Shown: positions 1 through 11,687 of the stretch, piece after piece | How the letters are laid out: the number at the start of each line of letters is the position of its first letter | Numbering within the stretch: the stretch's first letter is position 1 | NCBI GenBank assembly: GCA_963210315.1 | Contig: OY723240.1 | Span: 2,108,001 to 2,172,000, forward strand | Reading direction: 5' to 3' | DNA length: 64,000 nucleotides | Origin: Rhynchopus euleeides | Taxonomy: Eukaryota > Euglenozoa > Diplonemea > Diplonemida > Diplonemidae | The notes under the pieces: generated by a model | Seen by the model: the letters and a program-made list of their open reading frames with translations, nothing else | Database searches by the model: none | Told to the model about the DNA's origin: nothing | Made by a program: the position numbers and the translations under genes

Positions 1-60
1 CAAGTATTATACATGTATAATACATGTATATACTTGTAGTTATACATGTAAAATTTACAA
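1..60. repeat. AT-rich palindromic repeat fragment
   Basis: The first 60 bases are built from overlapping palindromes around ACATGTA and TACTTGTA, unlike the GC-rich DNA that follows. The same words (ACATGTAAAATTTACAAG-like) make up the palindromic array at 54176-54340, so this may be the edge of a second array cut by the window start. Confidence 0.5.
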
Positions 61-2235
61 GATCCCACCGTGTTATGCCTAGGGGGGGGGGGGGGCCCGG
101 GGGGGGGTTATACGCTACGAAAAATATATCATTCGATATAAAAAAAGGGCCCCTCCCCCTGAAAAGGCATCCTGCCATTTCTAGCGACACCAGCACCTTC
201 TTCCCTCACCCCCCACTCTCCCACCACCCCCACCCCCCCCCCCCCTTTCCAATGGAGGGAGGGGTCGAAGACGGGTGATTTTGGAGGAAGTTTAACCCAC
301 CCACCCACCTCCCCACCCTACGTCTCTCCTTGGGTGGCGCTGGAGCTTGTCGGAGTGTTTAGCTAAGGGAATCGGCAGGAGTTTGGAGCCAAGGCGGTGA
401 CCGGGTGTGTCTCCGGTTTGATTTGTTGACTTCTACTTTCTTAGAATCCACACATCCTCTTAATTAGGTTACACTAACCCGCGCTCGCTTCGCCTCTCGC
501 TTTTCGTTCTTCTTTTCCCGCCCTGGTACCCACCCTTTTGTGGTGCCTCTGCTTTTCCTGTAAGTGCACCTTTTCTGCTACTTTTTCCTTGATGGTTGGG
601 GTCTCTGCGCCCCCTTAACTTCTCGCCTTTTGCTTGTTTTTCACACATAGTTGGATGGGCACGTGGTGCCTTCCCTCCCACCTTCCCTCCTGAGGCCTCG
701 TGGCTGTGACACCACAGCCCGGGGCTAACCCCGCTAGTAAGTACAAGTAGGATGAACCTCCCGATAACCCCTCCCTTTGTTCTTTATACGAGGTTTTGTG
801 AGCGTCTATGCACACCGCCAAGCTCTTGCGACCAAGCCAATTCCCTCATTCGCAGCACCACCCACCCACCCACCCACCCACCCCCCCACCCCCCTCCCTC
901 AGGAAGCTTAACCCCGCTCCCCACTTGTAACTCTCATACCGGGTGTGTGTGGGGGGGGGGGGGTGGGAGGGGCGAGGGTGCGCGCAATGGAAACGATTCG
1001 CGAATCCGTCTCTCTACTCTGTGTGCCTGGATGATGGGGGGGTTTGGGGGTGGGGGGGGGGGGTGGGTGATTTGCCTTTGTTTGTTCCTCTCCGTTCTTC
1101 ATTTTTGGTATACTTTCTGTCCGTGGTCTGACTCGAAACACCGAGAACTGGGTTGAAGGGGGGGTGGGGGTGGGTTATCGAAACTCCTAAATCAAAACAC
1201 CAAGAACAAAGAGCGTTGGGGGCCTGGTTATGTGAGTAAGTGAGAGTGTGTCTAACTACGGCGTGTTTTTCTATGGGCTTGAAGGGGTAGGCTAATGTCC
1301 TGACCGCTACAGCCTGCTGCCACCGACGCTTTCCAAAAAAAATATATTCGTGTGGGTGTGTGTCAGCAACAACACTAAGTGGGGGATTTTACGCCGGAAA
1401 AAAAACGAGCTTTCCGGTGACTCTCAGTTCACCGTTTTGCTCCCCATGTATTTTCCGAGTGTACACATCCTGAGAGGGTAGAACGCTGAAAAGTAGACAC
1501 GCTGAGTGGCGACAATACTCCGAGAAGCAAAACACACTCCATAACCTGCCCCGACTTGGGTGAGCTGCCTGCGTGGCCACCGCCGGTGGCTCTTGCACAT
1601 CTTGAACCAGCGAAGGAGATGTTGGCCGCTTTTAAACCCAACAACTGTCCAGCATTCTGCGTGCGTGCCGAGACATGCGTGTGTATTGTCTGTTGCCTGC
1701 GTCTCTGAGTGGCACCCCCCCCCCACCTCCCCCCCACCCCGCCCCGAGGCAGGAGGCTGGCTCTGTCTCTGAACTACGATCAGACTATTCTTCGCCCTTC
1801 ACTGGCCAGCCTTCCCTCCTGGTGGCCAAAAAGGGTACTTCGTCCGCCCGGCATCTTTCTTCTACGTCTGAGGTTTTGCAGCGTCTGTCCAGGGGGTGTA
1901 CATCTCGAGTGGTTTTTTTGGTGGAAGCGTCAATGCATCAAAGAAGGGAGAAGGAATCACAGCTGCTCCTCTTCGTCTCCGTCGTCTGTGCTGCTCTTTA
2001 CTCTCTCGACAGCACTCACCCCCCCCCCCCGTGTCAGCCGTGGGGGTAAAACTTGTATAATACTGCAAAGGTTTTGTGTGTGTCACGACACGTTTGGTTG
2101 GTTTGCATGTCACCTTCTTTTATTTAGTTTCTTCCCCACATGATTGCGCAAAACCTTCCCTTCCCACCCCACCCACCCACACCCCCGGGGCTCTCTCTAC
2201 ACAGGCCGGAAAAAACACTGGATTTCAGACACAAC

Positions 2236-2290
2236 CTGCATAACGAGTGAAGGGTGATCATTCTTGTGCTCCCTTCAAATTCGATTCCCC
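2236..2290 (+). repeat. Dispersed repeat, 55 bp, two copies
   Basis: The stretch beginning CCTGCATAACGAGTGAAGGG recurs almost unchanged at 38514-38570, followed there too by C-rich DNA. Function unknown; it looks like a shared fragment of an old mobile sequence. Confidence 0.7.
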
Positions 2291-2689
2291 ACCCACACCC
2301 CCGGGGCTCTGTCTAGCTGTCTTAGATTGCAGCATTTCCCCCCCTCCTAACTCAGACACATGCAGCACACCCTCCCGTCGCAACCCGGTGGTTACACCGG
2401 CCAGCCTTGGTTTCCGTTGATGGTCACTTTTTTTTGAGTCACGTTTTACGCACATTAACAAAGAACCTTGTCGGGGGCCCTCGCTACGAGTCACTGTGAG
2501 TCACGAGTCGTCAGTTTTCAGCCAAACATGGCTGACTTCTCACTTTTTCTCACTCAGTCACACTTGGTAGCGAGGGCCCCCGTCACAGTGGAAAATAAAG
2601 ATAGCAGGCAGCGCTTCTGGGTGACGGCAGCACAATCTCCACACCAACCTTCATCAGGCAATAACGCGCGAGGTTTTGTTCACCCCAGG

Positions 2690-2715
2690 TTTGGCGCACA
2701 AACAACGGCCTTATC
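2690..2715 (+). repeat. Dispersed repeat end (GGCGCACAAACAACRGCC)
   Basis: The motif GGCGCACAAACAAC followed by (A/G)GCCTTAT and a T-rich run occurs here and at 4158-4190 on +, and as its reverse complement at about 30090-30112 and 33428-33455. The constant T-rich edge suggests one end of a retroposed repeat. Confidence 0.6.
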
Positions 2716-3175
2716 TTTTTTTTTCTCTCTCTCTCTCTCTCCTACTCCTTCTTTTTCCGTCCTTCTCTTTTCCCTTCTTCTAGTCACCTGGGGGGGAGGG
2801 TGCAATTTACACCCTCCCTCCGCCGCCGCGCTCTTTCAGAGCACACCTCGTTCTCCTTGCGATTGCGTATCAGTTCCTCCTGAGGTCTTTGTTTGTTCGT
2901 GGCAGTTCACCTGGTGTGTGGGGGCTGCACCCACAAAAGGTTTTCTCTGATAAGTTCGGCGGAGACACCTGGGAAGGGAAGCTTTCTTCCGCCCCGCTTT
3001 CTTTTTACGAGGGGTGGTCTGCGTTCGAAGAACACCAACTGTATTTGGTACCTTTCTCTCTTGTGATTCACTCGGTTGCATTAGTTTACGAGGTACAAGC
3101 AACGAAGGGTCGTACGACTGAAGCCTTATGATACGCACCTTCATGTCACTTCACAGGGCCTCAACACAGCCTTGA

Positions 3176-3275
3176 AACAGCAAGTGTGCGCTCAACAAAA
3201 AAAATCAGCCCGGAACTGTTCTCCCACAGTTGCTGGCCAGGGTATCTACAGAAAGCGAAAGGAGTACGACTTCTC
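3176..3275 (+). repeat. Dispersed repeat B, copy 1
   Basis: This stretch (core GGAACTGTTCTCCCACAGTT) is repeated with about 85-90% identity at 4056-4150. In the second copy it is directly continued by the GGCGCACAAACAAC repeat end, so the two may belong to one element. Confidence 0.65.
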
Positions 3276-3904
3276 TATTTTTAGACACGCCCGCCGGAGG
3301 AAAGTGTTGTTCTGTCAGGGCTCAATTCACTCACCTGTATCACCTGTGCGCACCATACCACCCCCCTCGCCTTCACCTTCACCTTCGCGCAAGGCGGGAG
3401 GGCCGGGGGGGAGGTGTGAAAGCGCCAAAATGCATGACTCAAAACCCAGGCGAGGAAAGAGATTGGCGGCGAAAACTTCTCCCTAAAGCCTGGCGGTGTC
3501 ACCGGCCAGAATGATGGATGGCTCAAGCATCTCACACAGGGCCCCTCCCCTCCTGATGGTCCGCTGCAGGCAAAGCCTCGTCAAAGAAAGACTGCTGGCA
3601 GCCTGCGTATGTACACCCATACGCGCAGAGGTGCACGCCATAAGAAAAGGGGGCTTGTGGGGAGTCTTCGCGATGGTGCTGAATAATTGCCAACAAGCGA
3701 AGGCATCGCCACACTCACTCCCGAGCATAGCGCCCCATATCGGATACAGCTTGCATAGCGAACGGGGGGGTGAGGTTGGCCCTCGGCGCTTTACCGTTCA
3801 GTACTGTACTTCTCTGCGTTCCAACAACAGCAATATGGCTAGCCAGTCATTTCGGGTGAGCTGCGATTCCTTTGAATTTGTATGATGCGATTATACTGTA
3901 GGGT

Positions 3905-4190
3905 GTTTCCGATGGTCCTGCTTCTGTTATGTGTGTCTAGCTGTCTCGTGTTCCACATGTGCTCCACACCCACATCAAAGCAGCAGGCTCGAGGGTGGTG
4001 GAAGCGTCAACGCATCAAATATGGAAGAAGGAATCAGCGGTTGATGCACTTTTTTACCGCAAGTGTGCGCTCAACAAAAAAGTAGTCCGGAACTGTTCTC
4101 CCACAGTTGCTGGACAGGGTGGCTATAATAAAGCGAAAGGAGTGCGATTTTGGCGGATTTGGCGCACAAACAACAGCCTTATCTTTTTTT
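3905..4190 (+). repeat. Composite dispersed repeat (family A + B + end motif)
   Basis: Contains the block CACACCCACATCAAAGCAGC ... GTGGAAGCGTCAACGCATCA, which recurs at 42520-42655 and in shorter form at 1918-1965 and 53570-53625. It is followed by repeat B and the GGCGCACAAACAAC end. I read it as the longest remaining copy of a degenerate mobile element; no coding capacity is recognisable. Confidence 0.55.
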
Positions 4191-4814
4191 GCTGTTTCTC
4201 TTCACGATCCCAGCGCAAAAGGGGAGAGGGCGTGGCACAGATAGTTTCTTCATTTCCCCCCAGCTGCCGGCAATAAAAATAAGGGGCACCCAGCGTTTCT
4301 CTTCAGCGCGCCTCTTGTATCCTTCCATGAACTTTCCACACTACCCCGCGGTCGCGAGGGCTGAGGAAGTGATTTTCATTGTAAGGTCGGCCCCCGTCAG
4401 ATAGACACGGGATTCCAGGAAAACAGTTCAGATACGGAGCATGTGGAACTCAGGGCTTTGGCAATATCGAGACAACGCCATCGGAGATGTTCTCGGACAC
4501 GGGTGTGGGGCGTGAGGGGTGGGGGTGGGGGGCTGGGGGAGAGGTGGAACTGAAGCCGAAACGGAAACTGATCACGTTCAGGGGGGCCGGCGAACGGGAC
4601 GCCCCTGTGTGCCTCATCTGTCTGTGCAGGAGGGTGGCCGCCAACGCCTCTCAACCCTCCCCCCAACCCCCGTGAGATCGGTTCCGTCAAGTTGGCACAC
4701 GCGGAGGTTGCTGCAGTCCGTATCCCCCGCGTACACACCAAGCCACTGGCTTGCATTGGCATCATGCGTGGGCTGCGTTGTGGCTTGTCAGGATGGGGGA
4801 GCGGGCCGCAGGGT

Positions 4815-4861
4815 GGGTGTGGTGTTGGGGGAGCGGTGACACGGCTTTGTGGGATGCCATT
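4815..4861 (+). promoter_or_regulatory. Conserved element upstream of tRNA-Sec (copy 1)
   Basis: The 45-50 bases before the tRNA (TGTTGGKGGAGCGGTGACAC, then GGCTTTGTGGGATRCYATT) are kept before copies at 12103, 13890, 38954, 45150 and the deleted copy at 43529. In animals tRNA-Sec transcription depends on upstream elements, so an external Pol III promoter is a reasonable inference. Equally, it may just be part of the duplicated unit. Confidence 0.4.
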
Positions 4862-4948
4862 GCCGGGATGAAATCAACTGGTGTTGGTTGCAGACTTCAA
4901 ATCTGTAGGCGGGGTGACCCGCAGCGGTTCAATTCCGCCTTCCCGGTG
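4862..4948 (+). tRNA. tRNA-Sec (UCA), copy 1
   Basis: An 87-nt gene with the unusual eukaryotic selenocysteine tRNA fold. It has a 9-position acceptor stem starting GCCGGGATG (with the familiar T·T mismatch), a 6-bp D stem (ATCAAC/GTTGGT), anticodon loop CTTCAAA with TCA, a long variable arm (GCGGG-GTGA-CCCGC) and a 4-bp T stem around TTCAATT. A T5 Pol III terminator follows at 4951-4955. It would decode UGA as selenocysteine. It sits 344 bases before the carbonic anhydrase start. Confidence 0.93.
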
Positions 4949-5095
4949 CCTTTTTGTGGGCGATAGCCCGGCGCCTGCAGGGGGTACCTTTTCAATTTTT
5001 TTTCTGGGGATGTCCCTATTTTGCATGTTTGAGCCCGTTGTCGATGGAATTTCTGTGTTTTGAGCTTGTTTTCGCGCCGCAAATGCGTCAGAAAA
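4949..5095 (+). repeat. Conserved 3' flank of the tRNA-Sec unit
   Basis: About 140 bases after the terminator (GGGCGATAGCCCGGCGCC hairpin, CCTTTTCAATTTTTTTTC, ATGTCCCTATTTTGCATG, GAGCCCGTTTTCGATGGAAT) are nearly identical after each tRNA-Sec copy. The short hairpin and the strict conservation could mean a second small transcript, but recent duplication explains it equally well. A related 77-base sequence lies at 56724-56800. Confidence 0.7.
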
Positions 5096-5291
5096 TGGAC
5101 CTGAACCGCCCCCTGATCACACAATGGTGGGCTAGTTGTGATGGTGTGCTTGCCAACAGCACCTGTCTCCCTCACACCCGCACATACCACCGTGGTGTTG
5201 TGCGGATGAAAAGCCTGCACACTTGGCCCTGCCACATGTGGGACCTGCTGCACCACCCTGCCACAGACACCGACACCTGCACCGGCACAAG

Positions 5292-6831
5292 ATGATGCGC
5301 CTCGCGATGGCATGTGCGGCGTTGGGGCTGGCCAGCGCTGCCGAGCAGGGGGACAGCCTGAGCCTGCTGTGGCTGTACGACGAGCTGGACGGGCGCGGCC
5401 CTTCCAACTGGGGGACCGTGCAGCACGAGGGTGCGGCGAAGTACCCGACGTGCGCAAGCGGGAAGTCGCAGAGCCCTGTGGACGTCGCGTCTGTCGACAT
5501 CGACAACAGCCTGCAGGGCATGCAGTTCTCGTACCACGCCGCCGCAGGGTTCAGCGTCAGCAACAGGGGCGCCACGGTGCAGGTGGTGCCCGCCAACAAC
5601 CACGGGAACCACTTCGTGGACCCCAACCTGGGGAACAAGAACTGGTCGCTGGCGCAGCTGCACTTCCACGCCCCTCTGAGGTATGTCTGTGGTCTGTGCC
5701 TTGTCTGTGTGTGGCTTGCTGTGTGTCCAGTCCAGTCCAGTCCAGTCCTGTCTCGCAGGCTGTGCACATTGTGCATCTTTTGTTTGTGTGGTTGTCCCTG
5801 TCACACCACACCACACTAGATCACCACTGCCACTGTCACTGCCACCACACATCTGCCACCCACCACAGCACACCATCGGTGGCGGCTACTACGACCTGGA
5901 GATGCACATGGTGCACGTGCCTGCGGCCCAGCAGCCTGACGGTGCTGACACGTCGTACGACGTATGTCCCAGCTGTGCCAGCACGTGAAGAGGGTGTCCG
6001 CCTGACTGCATGTCTTGTTCTTCTTATTCTTCTTGTTGCTGTTCTTGTTCTGCAGGTTGTGTGGAACAACCAACACATGCAACACAAGCAATGTGGCCAA
6101 CACGCCACTGTGACGCAACACACACACACCACACACCACACACACCCGCACAGCTCGCCGTTGTGGGGGTGATGTTCCGTGTGACAACGTCGCCCAACAT
6201 GCACCTCAACTTCTTCGACTCGCTGCCCGCGATGCCGGCAGGCATTGCGTCGCACGAGTACTACGACGACTCGTCTGTGGAGTACTCCCCCAACACCGCA
6301 CAGCTGACGTCGACGTTCGACTTCGGGTCGACGCTGACGACCGGGCGCTACTACACCTACAACGGGTCCCTCACCACGCCGCCCTGCTCGGAGAAGGTGA
6401 AGTGGATTGTGATGAGCGACGTGAACCAGATCAGCCAGGCCCAGCTGGACCGCTTCACGGCCGCCCTCGGGTTCACCGACCGGAAGGCGAAGGCGGTGGC
6501 GAAGGGGCACACCGTGTCGCCGTTCGACGTGTACGGGAACAACCGCCCGGTGCAGGCGCGCAACGGGCGTGCGGTGCGCGCCTACACGGGGGCGGAGGTG
6601 CAGGCCACCCCCGCCCCGGTGGTGGCGACCCCGATCCCTGCCACCGCGACCCCGGCAGTGCACGACAACGACGACACGGCCTACGACCTGGGGCTCGCGG
6701 GCACGGTGATGGGGGCTGTCGCCATCTTCCTGGTGGTGGTTGTGCTGGTGTTCGTCGTGGTCACCAAGCCGTCTGCTGATGCTGCTGCCCCCACGAAGAC
6801 TGCGAACGAGCCTGCAGAGCCTGCGCAGTAA
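5292..6831 (+). CDS. Alpha carbonic anhydrase, membrane-anchored (3 exons)
   Basis: Zinc enzyme hydrating CO2, probably extracellular. Exons 5292-5680, 5869-5961 and 6154-6831 are separated by two GT-AG introns. The start ATG at 5292 opens a signal peptide (MMRLAMACAALGLASAAEQ). Family motifs are clear: GKSQSPVDVAS, zinc ligands in LHFHAP and LEMHMVHV, YYTYNGSLTTPPCSE, and GNNRPVQARNGR. A C-terminal membrane segment (GAVAIFLVVVVLVFVVV) and a short tail follow, as in animal CA IX/XII-type enzymes. Exon 1 is one base short: the run at 5671-5674 has four Cs where five would give the expected Ser-Glu-His joining exon 2 in frame. This is either a sequencing error or a frameshift; mature length would be about 386 aa. 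Confidence 0.93.
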
Positions 6832-7800
6832 GCAGTAAGAGGAGTAGGAGACTCTTGCAGGTGCACAGCCGTGCCACGGTGATCCCTGCATGACCCGCAG
6901 TCTGACACCTGGCACGCCCACCGCATCCTCTCGCATGTCCCGATCATATCCCACGCACGCACGCACAGCCGTGCCTTTCCTTTCCTTCCTTTTCCTCCTC
7001 TTCCCGTCCCTCCTGCATCGCATGCATCGCATAGCTCCGTGTGCAGGAGATGGCACCTTCTCATATACACTGCACTGCACACCGCAAGGCGGGTGTCAGT
7101 GTGGTCTTCAGCCCGAATACGCTGGGTGTCGTCTCTGGTCTGTGGCAGGTGTTGTACGCCAGCCAACAACCAGCAACCAGCATTCCGTTCGAAGGCCATC
7201 GTGCACCTGACCTGCCGCGTGTGTGTGTGCAGTGGACTGCGGCTGTGTCCGCACCCATCCCCACCCTCCCGCCCCGTCCCAGTGGTTTGATTCAATGTGT
7301 TCTATGGTCACTGCCCCTCTCTGTCTGCTGCTAGATTGCCGAGCTGAAGCTTCATGCCGCATTGCAGCCTTTGTGGCCCCATCATATTCGTAGGCACACT
7401 GCAGCAGGCAAGACCGGCCATGCCCCCCTCCCCTCTCCTTCCCACCCTCAACAGGAGTTCGTCAGGAGTCACGGCTTGCCGCATGTCGCACATATGCCGA
7501 CAGGCGGCAGGCTGTGCACATCTCGACCTTTTGGGGCAGAGCCTGGAACAGGCCGCGCCCCAGTTGGGCGCTCTTGGGTGATGTAGTTAGCATCGAGTTT
7601 GTGGTGTCGGTGCGCCCGGAAGCGTGCTGAAAGATGAGCTTCTTTGACCTGTGTGTGTTGCACGTCAAGACCAGGTGGTCGATGTGCTCTGCACTGAGTG
7701 TCACTTCACGCGCGTGTGTGTGTGGTGTGTGGCAGTGGAGGCAGCACCAGGTCCACTCGGTGCGACCTGCACGAAACAACCAGATAAACGTGTGTGCGTG
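6832..7800. other. Intergenic region after carbonic anhydrase
   Basis: CA/GT-rich and pyrimidine-rich DNA with no recognisable gene. A TTCC/TCCT-rich tract lies around 6976-7015. Short open frames overlap on both strands and carry no motifs. Confidence 0.6.
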
Positions 7801-8156
7801 TGTGGTTATAAAGTTTTAAGGCGGTGTCGCCCTGCACGGGCAGTATCACCTCCCCTTCAGTATCGCACTCCCGAAGGATTCCCCAACACGACGTGACACC
7901 GGTTTCGACGCGTACTCTTCGTACCCCTCCCCCCGGCCGCGTCTCTTCAGCGAAGAACCGGGGATAATCGGACCAGGGCTAGCTAAACCCTGGTGGTGTC
8001 ACGGGTGGGGTTGGAGAGGGAGAAAAAGGAAGAAATGAAGTTGCGAAAAAGTCAAACACTGACACGTGAAATCAATAAAAAGGGTGGTATATATCGCCCC
8101 CTTGCTGCGACGAAGACACTAAATAGTCAGGCCGCTTCAAGAGTCTTGAGGGCTTG
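7801..8156 (+). repeat. 356-bp direct repeat R, copy 1
   Basis: Begins TGTGGTTATAAAGTTTTAAG inside a GT microsatellite and ends GTCTTGAGGGCTTG. It holds a TATAAAG near the start and CAATAAAAAG plus TATATAT near the end, so it could act as an LTR-like promoter/polyA region. It lacks TG...CA ends. Nearly identical copies are at 8599, 10533 and 11332. Confidence 0.85.
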
Positions 8157-8598
8157 AAGGAAGAAACAGGTTGCTGATGAGTCTCAGGAGCAGGCACCTT
8201 TTGTCCGCCCAGATGACCTTCGCCCGAAGGCGAACCTCGTCCAGCTTGGCTCGATCGCCACAGAGAAGGGGATCATTCTCCGCTGTGGTGAACATCTTAA
8301 AACCGAGGGTGCAGAGGTGGGGCAGCCCACTGGTGCGACAGCAGACCGCCCCCGGATAGCTATAACTAGTGCATAGGAAGCATACGACGGCACACGCAAC
8401 AGATGCCGAAGGCACAACGGCGGGTCACTTTTAACCACCAGAGGAGTGGCACTCCCGAGGGGTGGGGAAGGGGGGGTAGTCACAACACTTTCGAAGGAAG
8501 TAAAGGGGCAAATGGGATGTTTTGTGCAAGGTAGAAAGGAAGTCACAACATGAGGCAGGGGGGATTGCTCATCAGGCCTGGGGGAATAGAGGGTTTGT
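8157..8598 (+). mobile_element. Internal segment a, copy 1 (of R-a-R unit)
   Basis: About 440 bases flanked by direct repeats R1 and R2; the whole R-a-R unit recurs at 10533-11687 with a few substitutions. Its only open frames (about 154 aa on minus) show no known domain. The small size and long terminal direct repeats resemble a non-autonomous terminal-repeat element (TRIM-like); this is inference from structure only. Confidence 0.6.
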
Positions 8599-8954
8599 GT
8601 GTGGTTACAAAGTTTTAAGGCGGTGTCGCCCTGCACGGGCAGTAGCACCTCCCCTTCAGTATCGCACTCCCGAAGGATTCCCCAACACGACGTGACACCG
8701 GTTTCGACGCGTACTCTTCGTACCCCTCCCCCCGGCCGCGTCTCTTCAGCGAAGAACCGGGGATAATCGGACCAGGGCTAGCTAAACCCTGGTGGTGTCA
8801 CGGGTGGGGTTGGAGAGGGAGAAAAGGAAGAAATGAAGTTGCGAAAAAGTCAAACACTGACACGTGAAATCAATAAAAAAGGCGGTATATATCGCCCCCT
8901 TGCTGCGACGAAGACACTAAATAGTCAGGCCGCTTCAAGAGTCTTGAGGGCTTG
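8599..8954 (+). repeat. 356-bp direct repeat R, copy 2
   Basis: Second copy, closing the first R-a-R unit. It differs from copy 1 by single bases (TTACAAAG for TTATAAAG; AAAAAGGCGG for AAAAGGGTGG) and ends in a GT run. Confidence 0.85.
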
Positions 8955-10532
8955 TGTGTGCGTGTGTGTGCTGTGCAGTGGAAATCGCACATAAGAATCG
9001 CACCCCGGTTGGGGTGTGATATGTGTGAGAATTACAACCGAGATCGCACCGAGAGCAGGTGTTCTGTGCGTTCTACACAACTGCAGTAAGGTGTGTGTGT
9101 ACGGAAGGATGTATCAGTCCTCCTCCCGACTAGCTGTACCAGGTCCTGGGCACGACCTTAAACTACCTAAGACCTAGGGAAGTCGTAAAACTCAACCCCA
9201 CACCCCGAGGGCTCCCCCAGGCTGGTCCGCCTGGGCAACGGGGTCCCAGTGCATAGCACGGAGCACTGGGACAAAAGAGGGTCCGCCTTTTTCCGTCAAC
9301 TCTGACATGGGGAGGGACAGCTGGAGCCACTGGCGGGGTGCTGTGTTGACTTCAGGGGGCTCCCAACGTGCTTCGGCACACCGGGTTCTTGGCCTGCGGC
9401 GGCATGGTAGTCGGTCAGAGAGGCCAGCGCTTGGTCGGGGACTACTCAGAGAGGGCGTGTGCGGACTTCAGGGGGCTCCCAACGTGCATCTGCACACCGG
9501 GTTCTTGGCCTGCGGACGTAGATTGCCTAAAGGTTTAGAAACCGGCCGAGCCCGTGGGGGTGACGAACGTACTGCCGGCCCGGGATTGTCAAGGTTCTTT
9601 CCCCAGATGGCTCACCAGTACCACCAAACCACACGGAGAGCAAAACCGCCGGGGAGGGGGTGGGGGAAGGTGGGAAGAGCGGCATGCCGAACTACAGCAA
9701 GGATGGCCAACAATGCGATCACTGCAAACAAGGCATGGGACACAAGAGGGAAAAAAAACGTTCTGGGTAAGACGTTAAACTGCCTGGGGGGGCCGTCCCC
9801 GGACCATGACGGGTGCCTGCACCAGGAGTCTAGCACGGCCGTGGTCCAGGGCATGACCGAAAACTGCTTGGGTACCGAGGCTCCCCAGACCAGGATGGGT
9901 GGAGACACCTGGAGTCTAAATAGTCACACCACGTCAGGCCAGACCTTCGCATTGCACTCCGCGAAGACTGCCACACAGCCGCGGGGCAGGTGTGCAGCCT
10001 GTGGAAAACCTCGTACAGAAAAGACTGTAAGGGACGACAGCCCCGCCGAGGCGATACAGCGCCAGACGCGGCCCGAGTTTCTGGAGACCGACCGGGGAAC
10101 TGGTACGTCTTCAGGATAAGCGCCTCACAGAGGACTGATCCTCACCTGTGTGATCCGTGAACCTCAGCCCCATGGTGCTGGAGTGGAGCGGGTGCCTCGA
10201 CCTCTTTTCGGGTTTTTTCTACTTCTTTATTTTCTTTTGGGTGCGTCCACCAAAGAAAACGTGGCCACCCACTCGCAGAGGCTCCCGAAAGCTCCAGCAT
10301 CAGCTCGAGGTTCATGGTGTAGATCGGTGTCTCCAGAAGAAGGGGATGTCCGGTCGAAGAAGACAAACGACGAAGACAACCACACAGGCCGCACAAAAAA
10401 AAAAAGTCCTCACAACAGTGGTGGCATCAAGGTCCGCTCTCAGCGTGCCCTGCAAGCCAAGCCAAGTCAACGCATGTGTACGGCCAGCGTGCATTCGCTT
10501 CGCATCCCATCTGATTCACGGGCGTGTGTGTG
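8955..10532 (+). other. Segment b between repeat units, with an unassigned ORF at 9307-10119
   Basis: This 1.58-kb stretch occurs once. It has an internal direct duplication with a 111-bp period: GACTTCAGGGGGCTCCCAAC and GCACACCGGGTTCTTGGCCT occur at about 9350 and 9461. An ORF of 270 codons spans 9307-10119. In a different frame around 9708 there is a CDHC..H series reminiscent of, but not matching, a zinc knuckle (spacing wrong, last Cys missing). I recognise no family; it may be the decayed coding part of the element whose ends are R. Confidence 0.35.
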
Positions 10533-10888
10533 TGTGGTTATAAAGTTTTAAGGCGGTGTCGCCCTGCACGGGCAGTAGCACCTCCCCTTCAGTATCGCAC
10601 TCCCGAAGGATTCCCCAACACGACGTGACACCGGTTTCGACGCGTACTCTTCGTACCCCTCCCCCCGGCCGCGTCTCTTCAGCGAAGAACCGGGGATAAT
10701 CGGACCAGGGCTAGCTAAACCCTGGTGGTGTCACGGGTGGGGTTGGAGAGGGAGAAAAAGGAAGAAATGAAGTTGCGAAAAAGTCAAACACTGACACGTG
10801 AAATCAATAAAAAGGGTGGTATATATCGCCCCCTTGCTGCGACGAAGACACTAAATAGTCAGGCCGCTTCAAGAGTCTTGAGGGCTTG
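10533..10888 (+). repeat. 356-bp direct repeat R, copy 3
   Basis: Starts in a GT run like copy 1 and is nearly identical to it over its length. Confidence 0.85.
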
Positions 10889-11331
10889 AAGGAAGAAACA
10901 GGTTGCTGATGAGTCTCAGGAGCAGGCACCTTTTGTCCGCCCACATGACCTTCGCCCGAAGGCGAACCTCGTCCAGCTTGGCTCGATCGCCACAGAGAAG
11001 GGGATCATTCTCCGCTGTGGTGAACATCTTAAAACCGAGGGTGCAGAGGTGGGGCAGCCCACTGGTGCGACAGCAGGCCGCCCCCGGATAGCTATAACTA
11101 GTGCATAGGAAGAATACGACGGCACACGCAACAGATGCCGAAGGCACAACGGCGGGTCACTTTTAACCACCAGAGGAGTGGCACTCCCGAGGGGTGGGGA
11201 AGGGGGGGTAGTCACAACACTTTCGAAGGAAGTAAAGGGGCAAATGGGATGTTTTGTGCAAGGTAGAAAGGAAGTCACAACATGAGGCAGGGGGGATTGC
11301 TCATCAGGCCTGGGGGAATAGAGGGTTTGTG
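10889..11331 (+). mobile_element. Internal segment a, copy 2
   Basis: Almost identical to 8157-8598 (for example A-to-G in GCAGACCGCC/GCAGGCCGCC). It is flanked by R3 and R4, giving a second complete R-a-R unit. Confidence 0.6.
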
Positions 11332-11687
11332 TGTGGTTATAAAGTTTTAAGGCGGTGTCGCCCTGCACGGGCAGTAGCACCTCCCCTTCAGTATCGCACT
11401 CCCGAAGGATTCCCCAACACGACGTGACACCGGTTTCGACGCGTACTCTTCGTACCCCTCCCCCCGGCCGCGTCTCTTCAGCGAAGAACCGGGGATAATC
11501 GGACCAGGGCTAGCTAAACCCTGGTGGTGTCACGGGTGGGGTTGGAGAGGGAGAAAAAGGAAGAAATGAAGTTGCGAAAAAGTCAAACACTGACACGTGA
11601 AATCAATAAAAAGGGTGGTATATATCGCCCCCTTGCTGCGACGAAGACACTAAATAGTCAGGCCGCTTCAAGAGTCTTGAGGGCTTG
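11332..11687 (+). repeat. 356-bp direct repeat R, copy 4
   Basis: Last copy, again running into GT microsatellite DNA at its 3' edge. Confidence 0.85.

Larger units (their letters stand above)
61..4814. other. Gene-poor repeat mosaic
   Basis: I see no convincing gene here. The stretch holds C or G runs (around 80-110, 228-245, 945-962, 1050-1062, 2020-2030), CT and GT microsatellites, and fragments of dispersed repeats listed separately. Open frames of up to about 160 codons exist on both strands, but their composition (Pro/His/Arg/Ser from C-rich DNA), overlap with one another and lack of recognisable motifs argue against coding. Confidence 0.6.

Noticed and set aside
5132..5876. Long minus-strand frames opposite the carbonic anhydrase
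   Set aside because: Shadows of a GC-rich coding region; the + strand has all family motifs and splice sites.
9700..9745. Zinc knuckle in segment b
   Set aside because: CDHC..H has the wrong spacing and lacks the last Cys.
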